Shown here: positions 17,112-26,649 of the stretch, piece by piece
Layout: each line of letters begins with the position of its first letter
Numbering within the stretch: position 1 is the stretch's first letter
NCBI GenBank assembly: GCA_903874275.1
Contig: CAIQRS010000068.1
Coordinates: forward strand, 1-45,435
Length of the DNA: 45,435 nt
Direction: 5' to 3'
Source: an uncultured Anaeromyxobacter sp.
GTDB lineage: Bacteria > Myxococcota > Myxococcia > Myxococcales > Anaeromyxobacteraceae
The notes under the pieces: model-generated
The model's input: the letters and a program-made list of their open reading frames with translations, nothing else
Databases searched by the model: none
Told to the model about the DNA's origin: nothing
Made by a program: the position numbers and the translations under genes

Positions 17112-17131
17112 GGGGCCGGGCGACCGGCCCC
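17112..17131. terminator. Bidirectional hairpin terminator between cytochrome c7 and mutS
   Basis: GGGGCCGG (17112-17119) and CCGGCCCC (17124-17131) form a perfect 8-bp stem closed by GCGA, a stable GNRA tetraloop. The site lies 26 bases after the cytochrome stop and 32 after the mutS stop on the other strand, so it can serve both. T-runs on either side are weak. Confidence 0.65.
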
Positions 17132-17163
17132 TCGCCTATTTCACGGGGAGTGCAGTGTGAAAG

Positions 17164-19803
17164 CTACTCGATCCTTCGCTTCATGTCGGCGAGCAGGTTG
17201 AGCGCGTCGAGCGGCGTGAGCCGGTCCAGGACCAGCTCGCGAAGCTCGGCCCGCATCCGCTCGAGCCGAGGATCGGGCGCGGCGAAGAGGCCGAGCTGAT
17301 CGACGGGCGGGCGCTCCTTCCGCCGCGCGCCCCGGGTCAGCGCCGCGTGCCCCGCCTCGTCCACCTCGAGCGACTCGAGGTTGCGCAGGATCTCCCGGGC
17401 CCGGACCAGCACCTCGGCGGGGAGCCCGGCCAGCTTGGCGACCTCGATGCCGTAGCTGCGCGACGCGCCGCCGGACACGAGCTTGCGCAGGAACACCACC
17501 CGGTCTCCCACCTCGCGCACCGCCACGGTGAGGTTCCGCACCCGGGGGCGCTCGCGGGCCAGGTCCTGGAGCTCGTGGTAGTGGGTGGCGAAGAGCGTCC
17601 GGCAGCCGGTGCGGTCGTGGAGCCGCTCGGCCACCGCCCAGGCGATGGAGAGGCCGTCGAAGGTGGAGGTGCCGCGCCCGATCTCGTCGAGGATCACCAG
17701 CGAGCGCCGGGTGGCGTTGTGGAGGATGGAGGCGGTCTCGGTCATCTCCACCATGAAGGTGGAACGTCCACGGGCCAGATCGTCGGAGGCTCCCACCCGG
17801 GTGAAGATCCGGTCCACCACGCCGACCCGCGCGCTCTCGGCGGGGACGAAGCCGCCGGCCTGGGCCATGAGCACGAGGAGCGCCGCCTGGCGCATGACCG
17901 TGCTCTTTCCAGCCATGTTCGGGCCGGTGATGACGAGCAACTGGGCGCCCTCCGGGTCGGCGCTGGAGGTCGTGGAGACGTCGTTGGGGACGAAGCCGCC
18001 CGAGTCGGCCGGCAGCATCGCCTCGACCACCGGGTGGCGCCCCCCGACGATCTCGAGCGACTCGGAGAGGTCCAGGACCGGCCGCCGGTACCCGCGCTCG
18101 GCGGCGACCCGCGCCAGGGAGAGGATCGCGTCGCCGGTGGAGAGGGCCGACGCCGCGCCCCTGAGCTTCCCGGCCTCGGCGACCACCCTGAGCCTCAGAT
18201 CTTCGAAGATCCGCTCCTCCAGGGCGACCCGCTTCTCCTCGGCCCCGAGCACCCGCTCCTCCAGGTCCTTCAGTTCGGGCGTGACGAAGCGCTCGCCTCC
18301 CACCGTGGTCTGGCGCCGGTGGTAGTCCTCCGGGACCAGGTGGAGGTTGGGCCTGGTGACCTCGATGTAGTAGCCGAAGACCCGGTTGTAGCGGACCTTG
18401 AGCGAGCCGATCCCGGTGCGCTGCCGCTCCCGGACCTCGAGGGAGGCGATGACACCCTTGCCGTTCTCGGAGAGATCCACCACCCGGTCGAGCTCCTCCG
18501 ACCAGCCGCGCCGGATCATCCCGCCCTCGCCGGTGGTGGTGGGGGGCTCGTCGGCGACGGCCCGCTCGAGGGTGGCGGTGAGCTCCTCGAGGCCGCGCAG
18601 CGAGCGTCCGGTCGTGCCGAGGATCCCGGCGCCGGCGCCCTCGAGGAGATCCGCCGCGGCCGGGAGGGCGGAGAGCGTTCCGGCCAGCGCTCTCAGATCT
18701 CGGGCGTTGCCCTGGCGGAGCGCCAGCCGGGAGAGGAGCCGCTCCACGTCGGCCACCGGCCGCAGCGCCTCGACCAGCCGCTCCCGCAGCACCGCCCCGG
18801 AGGTCAGCGCCTCGACCCCGTCGAGCCGCGCGTCGATGGCGGCCACGTCGGTGAGCGGGTAGCGCAGCCACTCGGCGAGCCTCCGGCCGCCGGCCCCGGT
18901 GACCGTGCGGTCGAGCAGCCCCAGGAGCGAGCCCTTGCGCTTGGCGCCCACCAGGGTGCGCTCGACTTCCAGGTTGGCGCGGGTGCTCTCGTCGAGGAGC
19001 AGCACGTCGGCGGTGGGGAGCAGCGCGATCCGGTCCACGTGGCGAGGATCGGCCCGCTGGGTCTCGGACAGGTAGTGAAGGGCCCCGCTGGCGGCGGCGA
19101 CGGCGCGGGGCAGGTGGCCCACGCCGAAGCCGTCGAGCCCGGCCACGCCCAGGTGGCGGGAGAGCTTCTCGGCGGCGCGCTGGAACGCCGAGTCGTCCAC
19201 CTCGGCGACCGGGGCCCCCACGGCGCGCGCGATCTCCAGGGCGCGCGGGAGGCTCGCCTCCGAGCGGGGCAGGAGCAGTTCCCGGACCCCCGCCTTGCGG
19301 AGTTCCTCGCCGAGCCGAACGTCGCTCTCCACCTCGCCGCAGCGCAGCTCGCCCGTGGTGGCGTCGAGGAGCGCCAGCCCTCCCCCGGCTCCGGCCGGGT
19401 CGAGCGACACCGCCCCGAGAAAGCTCGACTCGCGCGGGTCGAGGGTCAGCTCGTCGAGGATCGTGCCCGGGGTGATGACCCGGGTCACCTCCCGCTTCAC
19501 GATCCCGCCCTTCCCCGGAGGCTCCACCTGGTCGCAGATGGCCACCTTGAAGCCCCGATCGAGGAGCTTGGCGACGTACCCGCGGGCGGCGTGGTACGGC
19601 ACCCCGCACATGGGGATCTTGCCGTCCCCCTTGGCGCGCGAGGTGAGGGTGATCTGGAGTGCCTCGGCGGCCTGGACGGCGTCCTCGGCGAACATCTCGT
19701 AGAAGTCGCCCAGCCGGAAGAAGAGGATGGCGTCCGGATACCTCGACTTCACCTCGAGGTACTGGCGCATCATGGGGGTCGCCGGCTGTGCGATCTCGGC
19801 CAC
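17164..19803 (-). CDS. mutS: DNA mismatch repair protein MutS
   Basis: 879 residues from GTG 19803, normal for MutS1. The N-terminal mismatch-reading domain has FFRLGDFYEMF, including the Phe-Tyr-Glu that stacks on the mispaired base. Connector, core and clamp domains follow. The ATPase domain carries the Walker A motif TGPNMAGKSTVMRQ (near residue 630), Walker B ILDEIGRGTSTFDG and the dimer helix THYHELQDLA. MutS recognises mismatches and recruits MutL. The C-terminal tail (LDALNLLADMKRRIE) matches the tetramer-forming tail of housekeeping MutS. An internal ATG at 19771 could also serve as start. mutL is in the same window, 15 kb away. It is divergent from the aarF-like gene, sharing a 62-base gap. 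Confidence 0.96.
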   Translation of the reverse strand: MAEIAQPATPMMRQYLEVKSRYPDAILFFRLGDFYEMFAEDAVQAAEALQITLTSRAKGDGKIPMCGVPYHAARGYVAKLLDRGFKVAICDQVEPPGKGGIVKREVTRVITPGTILDELTLDPRESSFLGAVSLDPAGAGGGLALLDATTGELRCGEVESDVRLGEELRKAGVRELLLPRSEASLPRALEIARAVGAPVAEVDDSAFQRAAEKLSRHLGVAGLDGFGVGHLPRAVAAASGALHYLSETQRADPRHVDRIALLPTADVLLLDESTRANLEVERTLVGAKRKGSLLGLLDRTVTGAGGRRLAEWLRYPLTDVAAIDARLDGVEALTSGAVLRERLVEALRPVADVERLLSRLALRQGNARDLRALAGTLSALPAAADLLEGAGAGILGTTGRSLRGLEELTATLERAVADEPPTTTGEGGMIRRGWSEELDRVVDLSENGKGVIASLEVRERQRTGIGSLKVRYNRVFGYYIEVTRPNLHLVPEDYHRRQTTVGGERFVTPELKDLEERVLGAEEKRVALEERIFEDLRLRVVAEAGKLRGAASALSTGDAILSLARVAAERGYRRPVLDLSESLEIVGGRHPVVEAMLPADSGGFVPNDVSTTSSADPEGAQLLVITGPNMAGKSTVMRQAALLVLMAQAGGFVPAESARVGVVDRIFTRVGASDDLARGRSTFMVEMTETASILHNATRRSLVILDEIGRGTSTFDGLSIAWAVAERLHDRTGCRTLFATHYHELQDLARERPRVRNLTVAVREVGDRVVFLRKLVSGGASRSYGIEVAKLAGLPAEVLVRAREILRNLESLEVDEAGHAALTRGARRKERPPVDQLGLFAAPDPRLERMRAELRELVLDRLTPLDALNLLADMKRRIE

Positions 19804-19865
19804 GGGGTGCTTCTAGCACGCCGGTCCGGGTTGCGGGGTCGGGGGATGCGCTCTAGCATCGGCGG

Positions 19866-21578
19866 GTGCTTCGCGACGCCATCCACGACCTGAACCGGCT
19901 CCGCGAGGTCTCCTCGGTCATCGCGCGCCACGGCTTCGGGGCCTACCTCGAGAGGGTGCGGCTCGGTTCCGCGGCCCCCCGTCCCGCGCCGGCGCCTGGC
20001 TCGCCGCCCTCCCCGCCTCCGTCCGACGGCCGCAACGCGGCCCGCTTCCGGCAGATGCTGGTGGACCTGGGACCCACCTACGTGAAGCTGGGGCAGCTGC
20101 TCTCCAGCCGCCCCGACATCCTCCCGCCCGCCTGGATCGTCGAGCTCTCGGTCCTGCAGGACGCCTGCGAGCCCGTGCCCATCGCCGCCATCCGGCGACA
20201 GATCGAGCTCGGCCTCGGCCGCCCTGCGGACGAGATCTTCGCCTGGATGGACCCGGTCCCGGCGGCCAGCGCCTCCATCGCCCAGGTCCACCGTGCCCGC
20301 ACCCACGACGGCCTGGAGGTCGCGGTCAAGGTGCAGCGCCCCGGGGTCCGCGAGCAGTTCGAGGCCGACCTGGGTCTCCTGCAGTACGTGGCCCGGCTCC
20401 TCGAGGCCCTGGTGGAGGAGACGGGCATCTACACCCCGACCGACATCCTTCACGAGTTCGACCGGGCCATCCACGAGGAGCTCGACTTCGCCAACGAGGC
20501 CCGCAACGCCCGGGACATGGCCGCCGCCTCGCGCGAGCTGCCCTTCGTCGTCATCCCCGGGGTGCACGCCACCCTCTCCTGCGCGACCGTCCTCACCCTC
20601 GACTTCGTCGAGGGGCTCAAGGTGACCGACCTCGAGGGGCGCGAGGGCTACGACCCGAAGCGGGTGGCGCGGAACATCATCGAGGCCACCTTCCGGCAGC
20701 TCTTCGGAGGCGGGATCTTCCACGGCGACCCCCACCCCGGGAACATCCTGGTCCTCCCGGAGAACCGGATCGCCTTCCTCGACTTCGGCCTGGTCGGACG
20801 CATCGGTCGCCCCATGCAGGAGTCGCTGGTCACCCTCCTCGTGGCCGTGGCGCTGCGGGACCCGGAGACGGTGGCGCGGATCCTCTACCGCATCGGCGTC
20901 CCCGAGGCCCACACCTCCATCTCCACGCTTCGGGACGACATCTCCGCCATCCTCGACCGGTACCTGGGGCTCAAGCTCGACCAGATCCGGTCCTCCACGC
21001 TCCTCACCGACATGCTCGACCTGGCGGTGCGCCACAAGATCAAGGTCCCCCGGGAGTACGCGCTCCTCGGCAAGGCCTCGGTGACCGTCGAGGGGCTCAT
21101 CCGCGGGCTCTACCCGGAGCTGGACGTGATGGAGGTGGGTCTGCCCTACGCGAAGGAGATGCTCTTCTCGCGGTTCCAGTCGGGCGACCCGTCCGGCGCG
21201 CTGCTCAAGTCGATGCTGAAGCTCCAGGGGCTCGCCGAGGACGTCCCGGCCCAGCTCACCCAGATCCTCTCCGACCTGGAGGGCGGCAAGTTCCGGGTGC
21301 ACGTCCGCTCCGAGGGGATCGACCGGATCGCCGACAACGTGCGCTCGCTGGGGCTCACCGTGTTCCTCGGCCTGCTCGCCAGCGCGCTCGCCCTGGGCGG
21401 CCTCTTCGTGGTGGCCCGGCAGCTGGCCGGCTCGCAGGCCATCCTCCTGCTGGGCTTCTCGGCCCTGCTGCTGGCGGGGTTCCTCTTCGGCGCCTCGCTC
21501 ACCGTCTACTGGCTGGGCGGCCGGATCCCCAAGCTCTCGCTGCGCAAGCTCATCCACCGGGTCTCGCGCCCGGACTGA
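19866..21578 (+). CDS. AarF/UbiB (ABC1) family atypical kinase
   Basis: 570 residues from GTG 19866. Family signatures are intact: [16 protein letters not shown] (the KxGQ motif that covers the active site), Lys in [28 protein letters not shown] and the DFG-like [11 protein letters not shown]. Two hydrophobic helices at the C-terminus (about 495-550) anchor it in the membrane. UbiB-type proteins are needed for ubiquinone synthesis in some bacteria and have ATPase activity. Here no quinone genes are adjacent, so the exact substrate is unknown, and menaquinone-using organisms also encode members. The 3' end overlaps the opposite-strand membrane protein gene by 73 bases. No Shine-Dalgarno stands out. 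Confidence 0.9.
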   Translation: MLRDAIHDLNRLREVSSVIARHGFGAYLERVRLGSAAPRPAPAPGSPPSPPPSDGRNAARFRQMLVDLGPTYVKLGQLLSSRPDILPPAWIVELSVLQDACEPVPIAAIRRQIELGLGRPADEIFAWMDPVPAASASIAQVHRARTHDGLEVAVKVQRPGVREQFEADLGLLQYVARLLEALVEETGIYTPTDILHEFDRAIHEELDFANEARNARDMAAASRELPFVVIPGVHATLSCATVLTLDFVEGLKVTDLEGREGYDPKRVARNIIEATFRQLFGGGIFHGDPHPGNILVLPENRIAFLDFGLVGRIGRPMQESLVTLLVAVALRDPETVARILYRIGVPEAHTSISTLRDDISAILDRYLGLKLDQIRSSTLLTDMLDLAVRHKIKVPREYALLGKASVTVEGLIRGLYPELDVMEVGLPYAKEMLFSRFQSGDPSGALLKSMLKLQGLAEDVPAQLTQILSDLEGGKFRVHVRSEGIDRIADNVRSLGLTVFLGLLASALALGGLFVVARQLAGSQAILLLGFSALLLAGFLFGASLTVYWLGGRIPKLSLRKLIHRVSRPD

Positions 21579-22474
21579 GGGGAGAGCGCGAGGACGCCCA
21601 GCGCCGAGAGGCGCCAGAGTTCCGCACCGGCGGCCACCAGCGCGGCCAGGACGGCGAGCAGCATGTCCGGGAGGACGACGAGCATCCTCGGACCGCCGCG
21701 GGCCATACCCCCGAAGGCGCCGAGGACGCCCTGGGCAGAACCGGCGGCCAGCCCCGCCGCCACCCACACCGCGAGAACCACGGCGACGCAGGCCGCCGGA
21801 CGCGACAGGAAGGCCAGCGCACCCCGGCGCAGCGCCAGCCCCGCCGGCTCGCCGGCCAGGGCGGCGCGCGCCACCGCCACGTCGCCCAGCGTGGAGAGGG
21901 AGGCCGCCAGGAAGGCGGAGCCGGCCAGGGCGAGCGCGGCCACGAAGGCCGCCGCGCCGGGAGCGCCCCGTCCCTGGATGCGCACTCCCACCCCGATGAC
22001 TCCCAGTAAAACGAGCAGGACCATGGCCTTGCCCGCGAGGTCGAGGAGGAGCGCGATCACCGCCACCGGGAGGACCCGATGGAAGCGCCAGGCCACCCCC
22101 TGCGCGAACCCGGGCGGCTCGCCGTGGGTCCCGGACAGGCGCCAGGCCACGAGCGGCGCGGCACCCGCCACCCAGGCCACCCGGACGGCGCCCCAGAGGA
22201 GGACCCCGGCGAGCCAGAGGCCGGCGGCGATGGAGAGGAACCGCGGGGAGGTCCAGGCCTGCAGGAGCGCGCCCAGGGCCGCCTCAGGCCCCCCACCCCG
22301 CCGGAGTGCCTCCCCGGCGGCCATGGACGAGACGGCCCCCACGAAGGCCACGGCGGGCAGCGCCAGGGCCCCCCGGACCACGGTCACCCCCAACCCCAGG
22401 ACCGCCACCCACGACTCCCCGGCGACGGCCCGGAACCCAGCGCCGAGCGCGCTTCCCACCGTTGGTCGGTCCAC
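21506..22474 (-). CDS. Multi-pass membrane protein of unknown function
   Basis: 322 residues from GTG 22474, the first start codon in an open frame that would otherwise run into the lexA promoter. About six hydrophobic segments are spread over its length (e.g. [69 protein letters not shown]). Gly and Ala dominate and no catalytic motif is visible. The arrangement recalls glycerophosphoryl-diester or DUF-type integral membrane proteins, but I cannot assign a family. The last 73 bases lie antisense to the end of the aarF-like gene. The start is 62 bases from the LexA-type inverted repeat, so it could share SOS control with lexA. Confidence 0.6.
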   Translation of the reverse strand: MDRPTVGSALGAGFRAVAGESWVAVLGLGVTVVRGALALPAVAFVGAVSSMAAGEALRRGGGPEAALGALLQAWTSPRFLSIAAGLWLAGVLLWGAVRVAWVAGAAPLVAWRLSGTHGEPPGFAQGVAWRFHRVLPVAVIALLLDLAGKAMVLLVLLGVIGVGVRIQGRGAPGAAAFVAALALAGSAFLAASLSTLGDVAVARAALAGEPAGLALRRGALAFLSRPAACVAVVLAVWVAAGLAAGSAQGVLGAFGGMARGGPRMLVVLPDMLLAVLAALVAAGAELWRLSALGVLALSPQSGRETRWMSLRSESLGIRPPSQ

Positions 22475-22529
22475 GCGAAGGACCGTACGCGCCCTCCCCT
22501 CGCCCGGCAAGGGCGGGAGGGAACGGAAG

Positions 22530-22566
22530 TTGCGTCTGAACGCCCGACGGGTATACTTGCGTTCAG
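22530..22566 (+). promoter_or_regulatory. lexA promoter with overlapping LexA-type operator
   Basis: TTGCGT (22530-22535), 16 bases, then TATACT (22552-22557, 5 of 6 to consensus) make a plausible promoter. CTGAACGC at 22536-22543 and GCGTTCAG at 22559-22566 are a perfect 8-bp inverted repeat spanning the spacer and -10 region. The right arm with flanks (22551-22567) fits the myxobacterial LexA motif CTRHAMRYBYGTTCAGS, as I recall it, at 15 of 17 positions. Binding would block the lexA promoter, the usual autoregulation. Confidence 0.65.
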
Positions 22567-22579
22567 GAGGGTTCACGCC

Positions 22580-23269
22580 ATGGAAGGCCTGACCGATCGA
22601 CAGCTCGAGGTGCTGCGCTTCATCGCCCGCCAGATCGAGGAGCAGGGATACCCGCCCACCATCCGCGAGATCGGCGAGGCGCTGGAAATCCGCTCCACCA
22701 ACGGCGTGAACGACCACCTGAAGGCTCTCGAACGCAAGGGCTTCCTCACCCGCGACCCGGTGAAGTCCCGTGCCCTCATCCCCACCCCCAGGGCGCGCGA
22801 GGCGCTTTCCGGGCGCGGCTCCGGGGCGCAGGTCATCTCCCTGGCCGCGCGCTCGGCCGCGAAGCAGCCCTCCCGCCTGGTGGACGTCCCCATCGTCGGC
22901 CGCGTCGCCGCCGGCCAGCCCATCCTGGCCGAGGAGCGCATCGAGGACACCGTCCAGGTGGACTCCTTCTTCCTGGGGGCGGGGCGCAAGGTCTACGGCC
23001 TCCGGGTCCAGGGCGACTCGATGATCGGCGACGGCATCCTTCCCGGCGACTACATCTTCGTCCGCAAGCAACTGAACGCCGACGACGGCGACATCGTGGT
23101 GGCCATGATCGACGACGAGGCCACCGTGAAGCGGGTCTACTTCGAGGGCGACCGAATCCGGTTCCAGCCCTCCAACCCGCGCATGGCCCCCATCTACGTC
23201 CGCGAGTCCGACTTCCGCAGCACCATGATCCTCGGCGTCGTGGTCGGCATCTACCGCCGCCTGCAGTAG
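22580..23269 (+). CDS. lexA: SOS transcriptional repressor LexA
   Basis: 229 residues from ATG 22580, with AGGAGG at 22565-22570. The N-terminal winged helix (about 1-70, [20 protein letters not shown] and [15 protein letters not shown]) binds operators. A variable linker is followed by the S24 peptidase domain. Autocleavage elements are all present: Ala111-Gly112 in GRVAAGQPI, catalytic Ser147 in [10 protein letters not shown] and Lys184 in [10 protein letters not shown]. RecA filaments on damaged DNA trigger self-cleavage, which releases the SOS genes. An inverted repeat over its own promoter suggests autoregulation, and the Shine-Dalgarno overlaps the right arm. The linker (about 75-105) is longer than in E. 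coli LexA (202 residues). The esterase gene follows after 124 bases. Confidence 0.95.
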   Translation: MEGLTDRQLEVLRFIARQIEEQGYPPTIREIGEALEIRSTNGVNDHLKALERKGFLTRDPVKSRALIPTPRAREALSGRGSGAQVISLAARSAAKQPSRLVDVPIVGRVAAGQPILAEERIEDTVQVDSFFLGAGRKVYGLRVQGDSMIGDGILPGDYIFVRKQLNADDGDIVVAMIDDEATVKRVYFEGDRIRFQPSNPRMAPIYVRESDFRSTMILGVVVGIYRRLQ

Positions 23270-23393
23270 CGTCCGCCTGGCATCTCCACCCCCGGGAGGC
23301 ACCCCAACAGACCTGCCCGTCCGGGATTGATTTACCGGCACAGGTGGCGAAGCATCAGCAGGGGCGCGGGCATCCGCCAGCAGGGAGGGAAGC

Positions 23394-24458
23394 ATGTACC
23401 GCTTGCTCTCATCCGCACTCGCGGCGTTGTTCCTCACGACATTCGGGCTTGCCGGCTGCGGTGGATCGGCTGACCCCGCTGGCCCGCCGGCTCCTCAGCT
23501 CCTCCGGGCCGAGACCGGCGCTGGTCGTCAGGTGATGGTTTCGTGGGCGCCCGTCGCCGCACCTGGCCTCGAACGCTACGTGATCCATTGGCGACAGGGC
23601 TCCGGCCCACAGGAGATGCTGGCCAGCGTGAGCTTGCCCGACACAGGCCGGGTGATTCCTCGGCTCCAGCCCGGCACCTACTCCTTCGCCGTCGAGGCGG
23701 TCGACGCGACAGGGCGGACCTCTCCGCGCAGCGCCGAGGTCACCACGACCGTTCTCCCCGCCCCGCAGGCCGCCATCCCGCTCGGCACCGACGGCGCGCC
23801 GAACGGCTACTACGAGTATCTGCCTGCCGGGTACGGCGACGGCGTGCCGAGGCCACTCCTGATCTACTTGCATGGCACTGGATATGGCGGAAACGGGTCG
23901 TTCGATCTCGACTCGGTGCTGGCCTGCTGCCCGCCCGGCATGGTGAACGCGGGAACCTGGCCAGCCTCCCTGCCGTTCGTGGTCCTCTCCCCACAGAGCA
24001 GCCTCACGCAGACCCGGGCGGACTGCGCGGTTGGGGAGGAGATCCACTCCTTCCTCGCCTGGGCGCTGGCTCGATACACAGTGGACCCGAAACGGATCTA
24101 CCTGACCGGCATGAGCTGCGGAGCGATTCGCGTGTGGAACTACCTCGGCGCACGCACCGACCAGCAGGTGGCGGCGGTCCTGCTGATGGCCGGGGATCCA
24201 GGGTCCGCCTGGACGCAGGCCGGCTGCGGCCTCGGCAGGGTGGCCATCTGGGCCTTTCACGGTACCGACGACCGGCAGGTATCGTTCAGTTCGGAACAAG
24301 CCATCATGCAACAACTGCTCGCATGCCCGGCTCCGCCTCGCAGGGACGTGGTCTTCACGGCGGTCCAGGGCGCCGGCCACGAGGTGGCGTGGGAAGCGTA
24401 CGAAGGGTCCACGGGGCTCGAGGCTCTGAACTGGTTGCTCGCGCACGGCAAACCGTGA
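23394..24458 (+). CDS. Lipoprotein esterase/depolymerase-like alpha/beta hydrolase with Fn3-like domain
   Basis: 354 residues from ATG 23394, with AGGGAGG about 5 bases upstream. Lipobox GLAGC places the acylated Cys at residue 22. A fibronectin type III-like domain (about 38-125: MVSWAPVAAPGLERYVIHW, GTYSFAVEAVDATGRTS) precedes an alpha/beta hydrolase fold of the PHB depolymerase/feruloyl-esterase type: LIYLHGTGYGG (oxyanion region), the nucleophile elbow GMSCG with Ser, Asp in HGTDDRQV and His in GAGHEVAW. The substrate could be a polyester or acylated carbohydrate at the cell surface, but this is inference. Codon use differs from its neighbours, with many codons ending in A or T (TTG, TCA, ACA, CTT), a sign of recent acquisition. 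The cysteine next to the nucleophile and the CC pair may form disulfides. Confidence 0.8.
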   Translation: MYRLLSSALAALFLTTFGLAGCGGSADPAGPPAPQLLRAETGAGRQVMVSWAPVAAPGLERYVIHWRQGSGPQEMLASVSLPDTGRVIPRLQPGTYSFAVEAVDATGRTSPRSAEVTTTVLPAPQAAIPLGTDGAPNGYYEYLPAGYGDGVPRPLLIYLHGTGYGGNGSFDLDSVLACCPPGMVNAGTWPASLPFVVLSPQSSLTQTRADCAVGEEIHSFLAWALARYTVDPKRIYLTGMSCGAIRVWNYLGARTDQQVAAVLLMAGDPGSAWTQAGCGLGRVAIWAFHGTDDRQVSFSSEQAIMQQLLACPAPPRRDVVFTAVQGAGHEVAWEAYEGSTGLEALNWLLAHGKP

Positions 24459-24489
24459 CGGTTGGGTGCGACGGGGTCGGGCGAACCGC

Positions 24490-25746
24490 CTACCCGCGCG
24501 TCTTCGCCTGCCTCACGTACCGATCCAGGTCCTCGCGGTCGATGAGCGAGAGGATCTCCACGGTGTTCTGCCGCTCCGCCCGCCGGTAGATGAGCCGGAC
24601 GTCGGTGGCCACCCGCACACGGTAGTAGCCCGACAGCCCCTCCAGCGGGATGGCACGCAGGCTGGGGTGGCGGTGGTCCTGGGCGAGCAGGTGGGCCTGC
24701 TTGAAGGCGGCCCGCAGGATCCTCCGGTCCCAGCCCTCGATGGAGTCGTAGAATTCCCGTGAGTAGACCGGCATGAGCCAGGTCTCGGCGTCGCTCCCCT
24801 CCGGCTCCTCCTGCGCGGGTGGACCGGGCTCCGGCGCCGCTCGCGGTGCACGCTCCGCCCTGACCCGCGTGAGCTCGGCCTCGAGCTCCTGCTCCCGCTC
24901 CCTGGACCGCTCGAGCCGCGCCTCGAGCGCCCCGAGCTTGCCCCCCAGGTCGCGGACCTCGGCGCGTGCACGGTGGGCGTCCTGCGCCGCGTCCGACGCG
25001 CGAAGCGCATCGGCCTCGGCTCGCGCGCGGGTGGCATCCTGCCGGGCGGCGGTCTCGGCATCCTGGGCCCTCGCCGACTCCTCGACCGCCCGGGACTCCC
25101 GCGCACGGGCCTCGCGCAGCGCGCCCTGGATCTTCTCCCGCTGCTCCTCGCCCTTGAGGCGGACCTCCTCGGCGCGGACCTCGCCGGCCTTCTCGGCCTC
25201 CCTCAGCCGCGTCTCCAGCCTGGCCAGCTCGCCGACCAGGGCGACGACCTGCGCGGCCGGATCGTCCGCCTCCCCCCCGTCCCGGGCCGGAGGGCGGGCG
25301 CCCTCCTCACCGGAACCGAAGTAGTGGGCCGCCAGCTCATCGAGGAACGGGAGCGCGGTGGCGCGGACCTCGCCGCTTCGGTCGGAGAGCACCCTCCAGA
25401 GCGAAAGGGCGAGCGCGGCGTCCCCGCCCCCCACGTCGAGCAGGTCGTCGGCGTCCTCGATTCCCAGCACGGTTCGCGGGAACGGGGGGCGCTCGAAGGC
25501 CTTCGTGAGCGCGTCCAGCACCGACCGCGCGGCGGGCGGGTTGGCCCGGATCTCGTCGGCGATCACGTCGCACCGCTCCACGTCGCCCAGGGAACCGGTG
25601 CGGAAGCCGGGGATGGAGAGCTTCCGCTCCTTGACGATGGCGCGGGTCTCCTCCGGCGTGAGCGCCACGTAGAGGAAGACCGAGAGCTGGTCGCGGGAGA
25701 GCCCTTCGAGCGGCGCGTCCAGGATCTGGAGCTTGCCCTTCGCCAT
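24490..25746 (-). CDS. Coiled-coil protein with C-terminal RelE/ParE-like domain
   Basis: 418 residues from ATG 25746. Three parts are visible. Residues 1-143 form an unfamiliar, mostly helical domain (LSRDQLSVFLYVALTPEETR, LDALTKAFERPPFPRTVLG). Residues about 165-300 are a long Glu/Arg/Ala-rich coiled coil. After a Pro-rich linker, residues about 328-415 match the RelE/ParE toxin fold: YSREFYDSIEGWDRRI, PLEGLSGYYRVRVATDVRLI and a terminal VEILSLIDREDLDRYV, the positions of the core strands and the usual HRxDVY end. Free-standing toxins of this fold are about 90 residues and paired with an antitoxin. Here no antitoxin gene is adjacent, so the domain may act as an RNA- or ribosome-binding module. 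The metallophosphoesterase gene starts the unit, 12 bases upstream. Confidence 0.7.
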   Translation of the reverse strand: MAKGKLQILDAPLEGLSRDQLSVFLYVALTPEETRAIVKERKLSIPGFRTGSLGDVERCDVIADEIRANPPAARSVLDALTKAFERPPFPRTVLGIEDADDLLDVGGGDAALALSLWRVLSDRSGEVRATALPFLDELAAHYFGSGEEGARPPARDGGEADDPAAQVVALVGELARLETRLREAEKAGEVRAEEVRLKGEEQREKIQGALREARARESRAVEESARAQDAETAARQDATRARAEADALRASDAAQDAHRARAEVRDLGGKLGALEARLERSREREQELEAELTRVRAERAPRAAPEPGPPAQEEPEGSDAETWLMPVYSREFYDSIEGWDRRILRAAFKQAHLLAQDHRHPSLRAIPLEGLSGYYRVRVATDVRLIYRRAERQNTVEILSLIDREDLDRYVRQAKTRG

Positions 25747-25758
25747 GACCGACCGCCT

Positions 25759-26595
25759 CTAGCTCCGCGAGGCGATGACGGGCTGGACCGAGCGGATCCC
25801 GCCACGGTCCACCTCGTAGACGAATCCGCGGGCCCGGCGGATGGGCTCCTCGGCGACGCGCGACGCCGAGCCGGCGCAGAGGATCGGGGTGGGTCCGGCG
25901 GCGCCCGGGATGTCCACGCGGAAGGCGCAGTGGCGGTGTCCGTGCAGCACGCCGGCGATCCGGACGTCGGCCACCATGCGGACGAGCTTGTCGGCGTCCT
26001 GCAGCGGCGTCCGGGCCACGAGGGCGTCCGAGGGAATCCGCTCGCGGGGGAGGAGCAGGTGGTGGTGGAGCGCGAGGAGGACCGCCCGCCCCTCCTTCAC
26101 GTGCTCCCGGACCAGCTCGCGGCAGGCCTGGAGCTGGGCCGAGCCCAGGAGGCCGGGCGTGTCGAGCGGGGCCTCGCCGAACTGGGCGCTGTCGAGGGCG
26201 ACGATGGCGATCTCGGGAGCGGGAAGGGCCGCGAACGGGTACGAGGGCTCGGGGCGCCGCATGCCCCGGCCATCGGGGCCGATCATCCGGAGGAATCGGG
26301 CTGTCTTCACCGACTCGGCCGTCCAGACGTCGTGGTTTCCCGGGACGACGGTGAGCTTGCCGGCGTCGGCCCACCTGCGCAGGAGCTTCGCCGCCCGCTC
26401 GAACTCGCTCGCCTCGGAGGAGAGCGTGAGGTCGCCGGTCACGACCAGGTGGTCCACTCCCGCCGCCTCGAGGTCATCGAGGACCCGCTGGGCGAGCCGG
26501 ACCGAGTGACGGTCGCAGTCCCTGGGAAGGTATCCGTTGCGCGGATATCGGCCGCGGTCGGAGAGATGCAGGTCGGAGACGTGGCCGAGGCGCAA
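25759..26595 (-). CDS. Calcineurin-like metallophosphoesterase
   Basis: 278 residues from TTG 26595; an in-frame TAG five codons upstream rules out a longer form. All metal-binding motifs of the superfamily are present: D8-x-H10 in [10 protein letters not shown] in VTGDLT (D55), GNHD (86-89), His in LALHHHLLL and GHRH near 217. Such enzymes hydrolyse phosphomono- or diesters (cyclic nucleotides, nucleic acids, lipid A precursors). Sequence motifs do not decide between these; the length and motif spacing are closest to the Icc/CpdA-like group. It is divergent from lon and lies 12 bases upstream of the coiled-coil/RelE-like gene, so a shared task is likely. Confidence 0.88.
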   Translation of the reverse strand: MRLGHVSDLHLSDRGRYPRNGYLPRDCDRHSVRLAQRVLDDLEAAGVDHLVVTGDLTLSSEASEFERAAKLLRRWADAGKLTVVPGNHDVWTAESVKTARFLRMIGPDGRGMRRPEPSYPFAALPAPEIAIVALDSAQFGEAPLDTPGLLGSAQLQACRELVREHVKEGRAVLLALHHHLLLPRERIPSDALVARTPLQDADKLVRMVADVRIAGVLHGHRHCAFRVDIPGAAGPTPILCAGSASRVAEEPIRRARGFVYEVDRGGIRSVQPVIASRS

Positions 26596-26649
26596 GCTGC
26601 CGGGATGCTATCGGCAGGGGGCAGATGCGTCAAACGGCACGGCGGCGGC

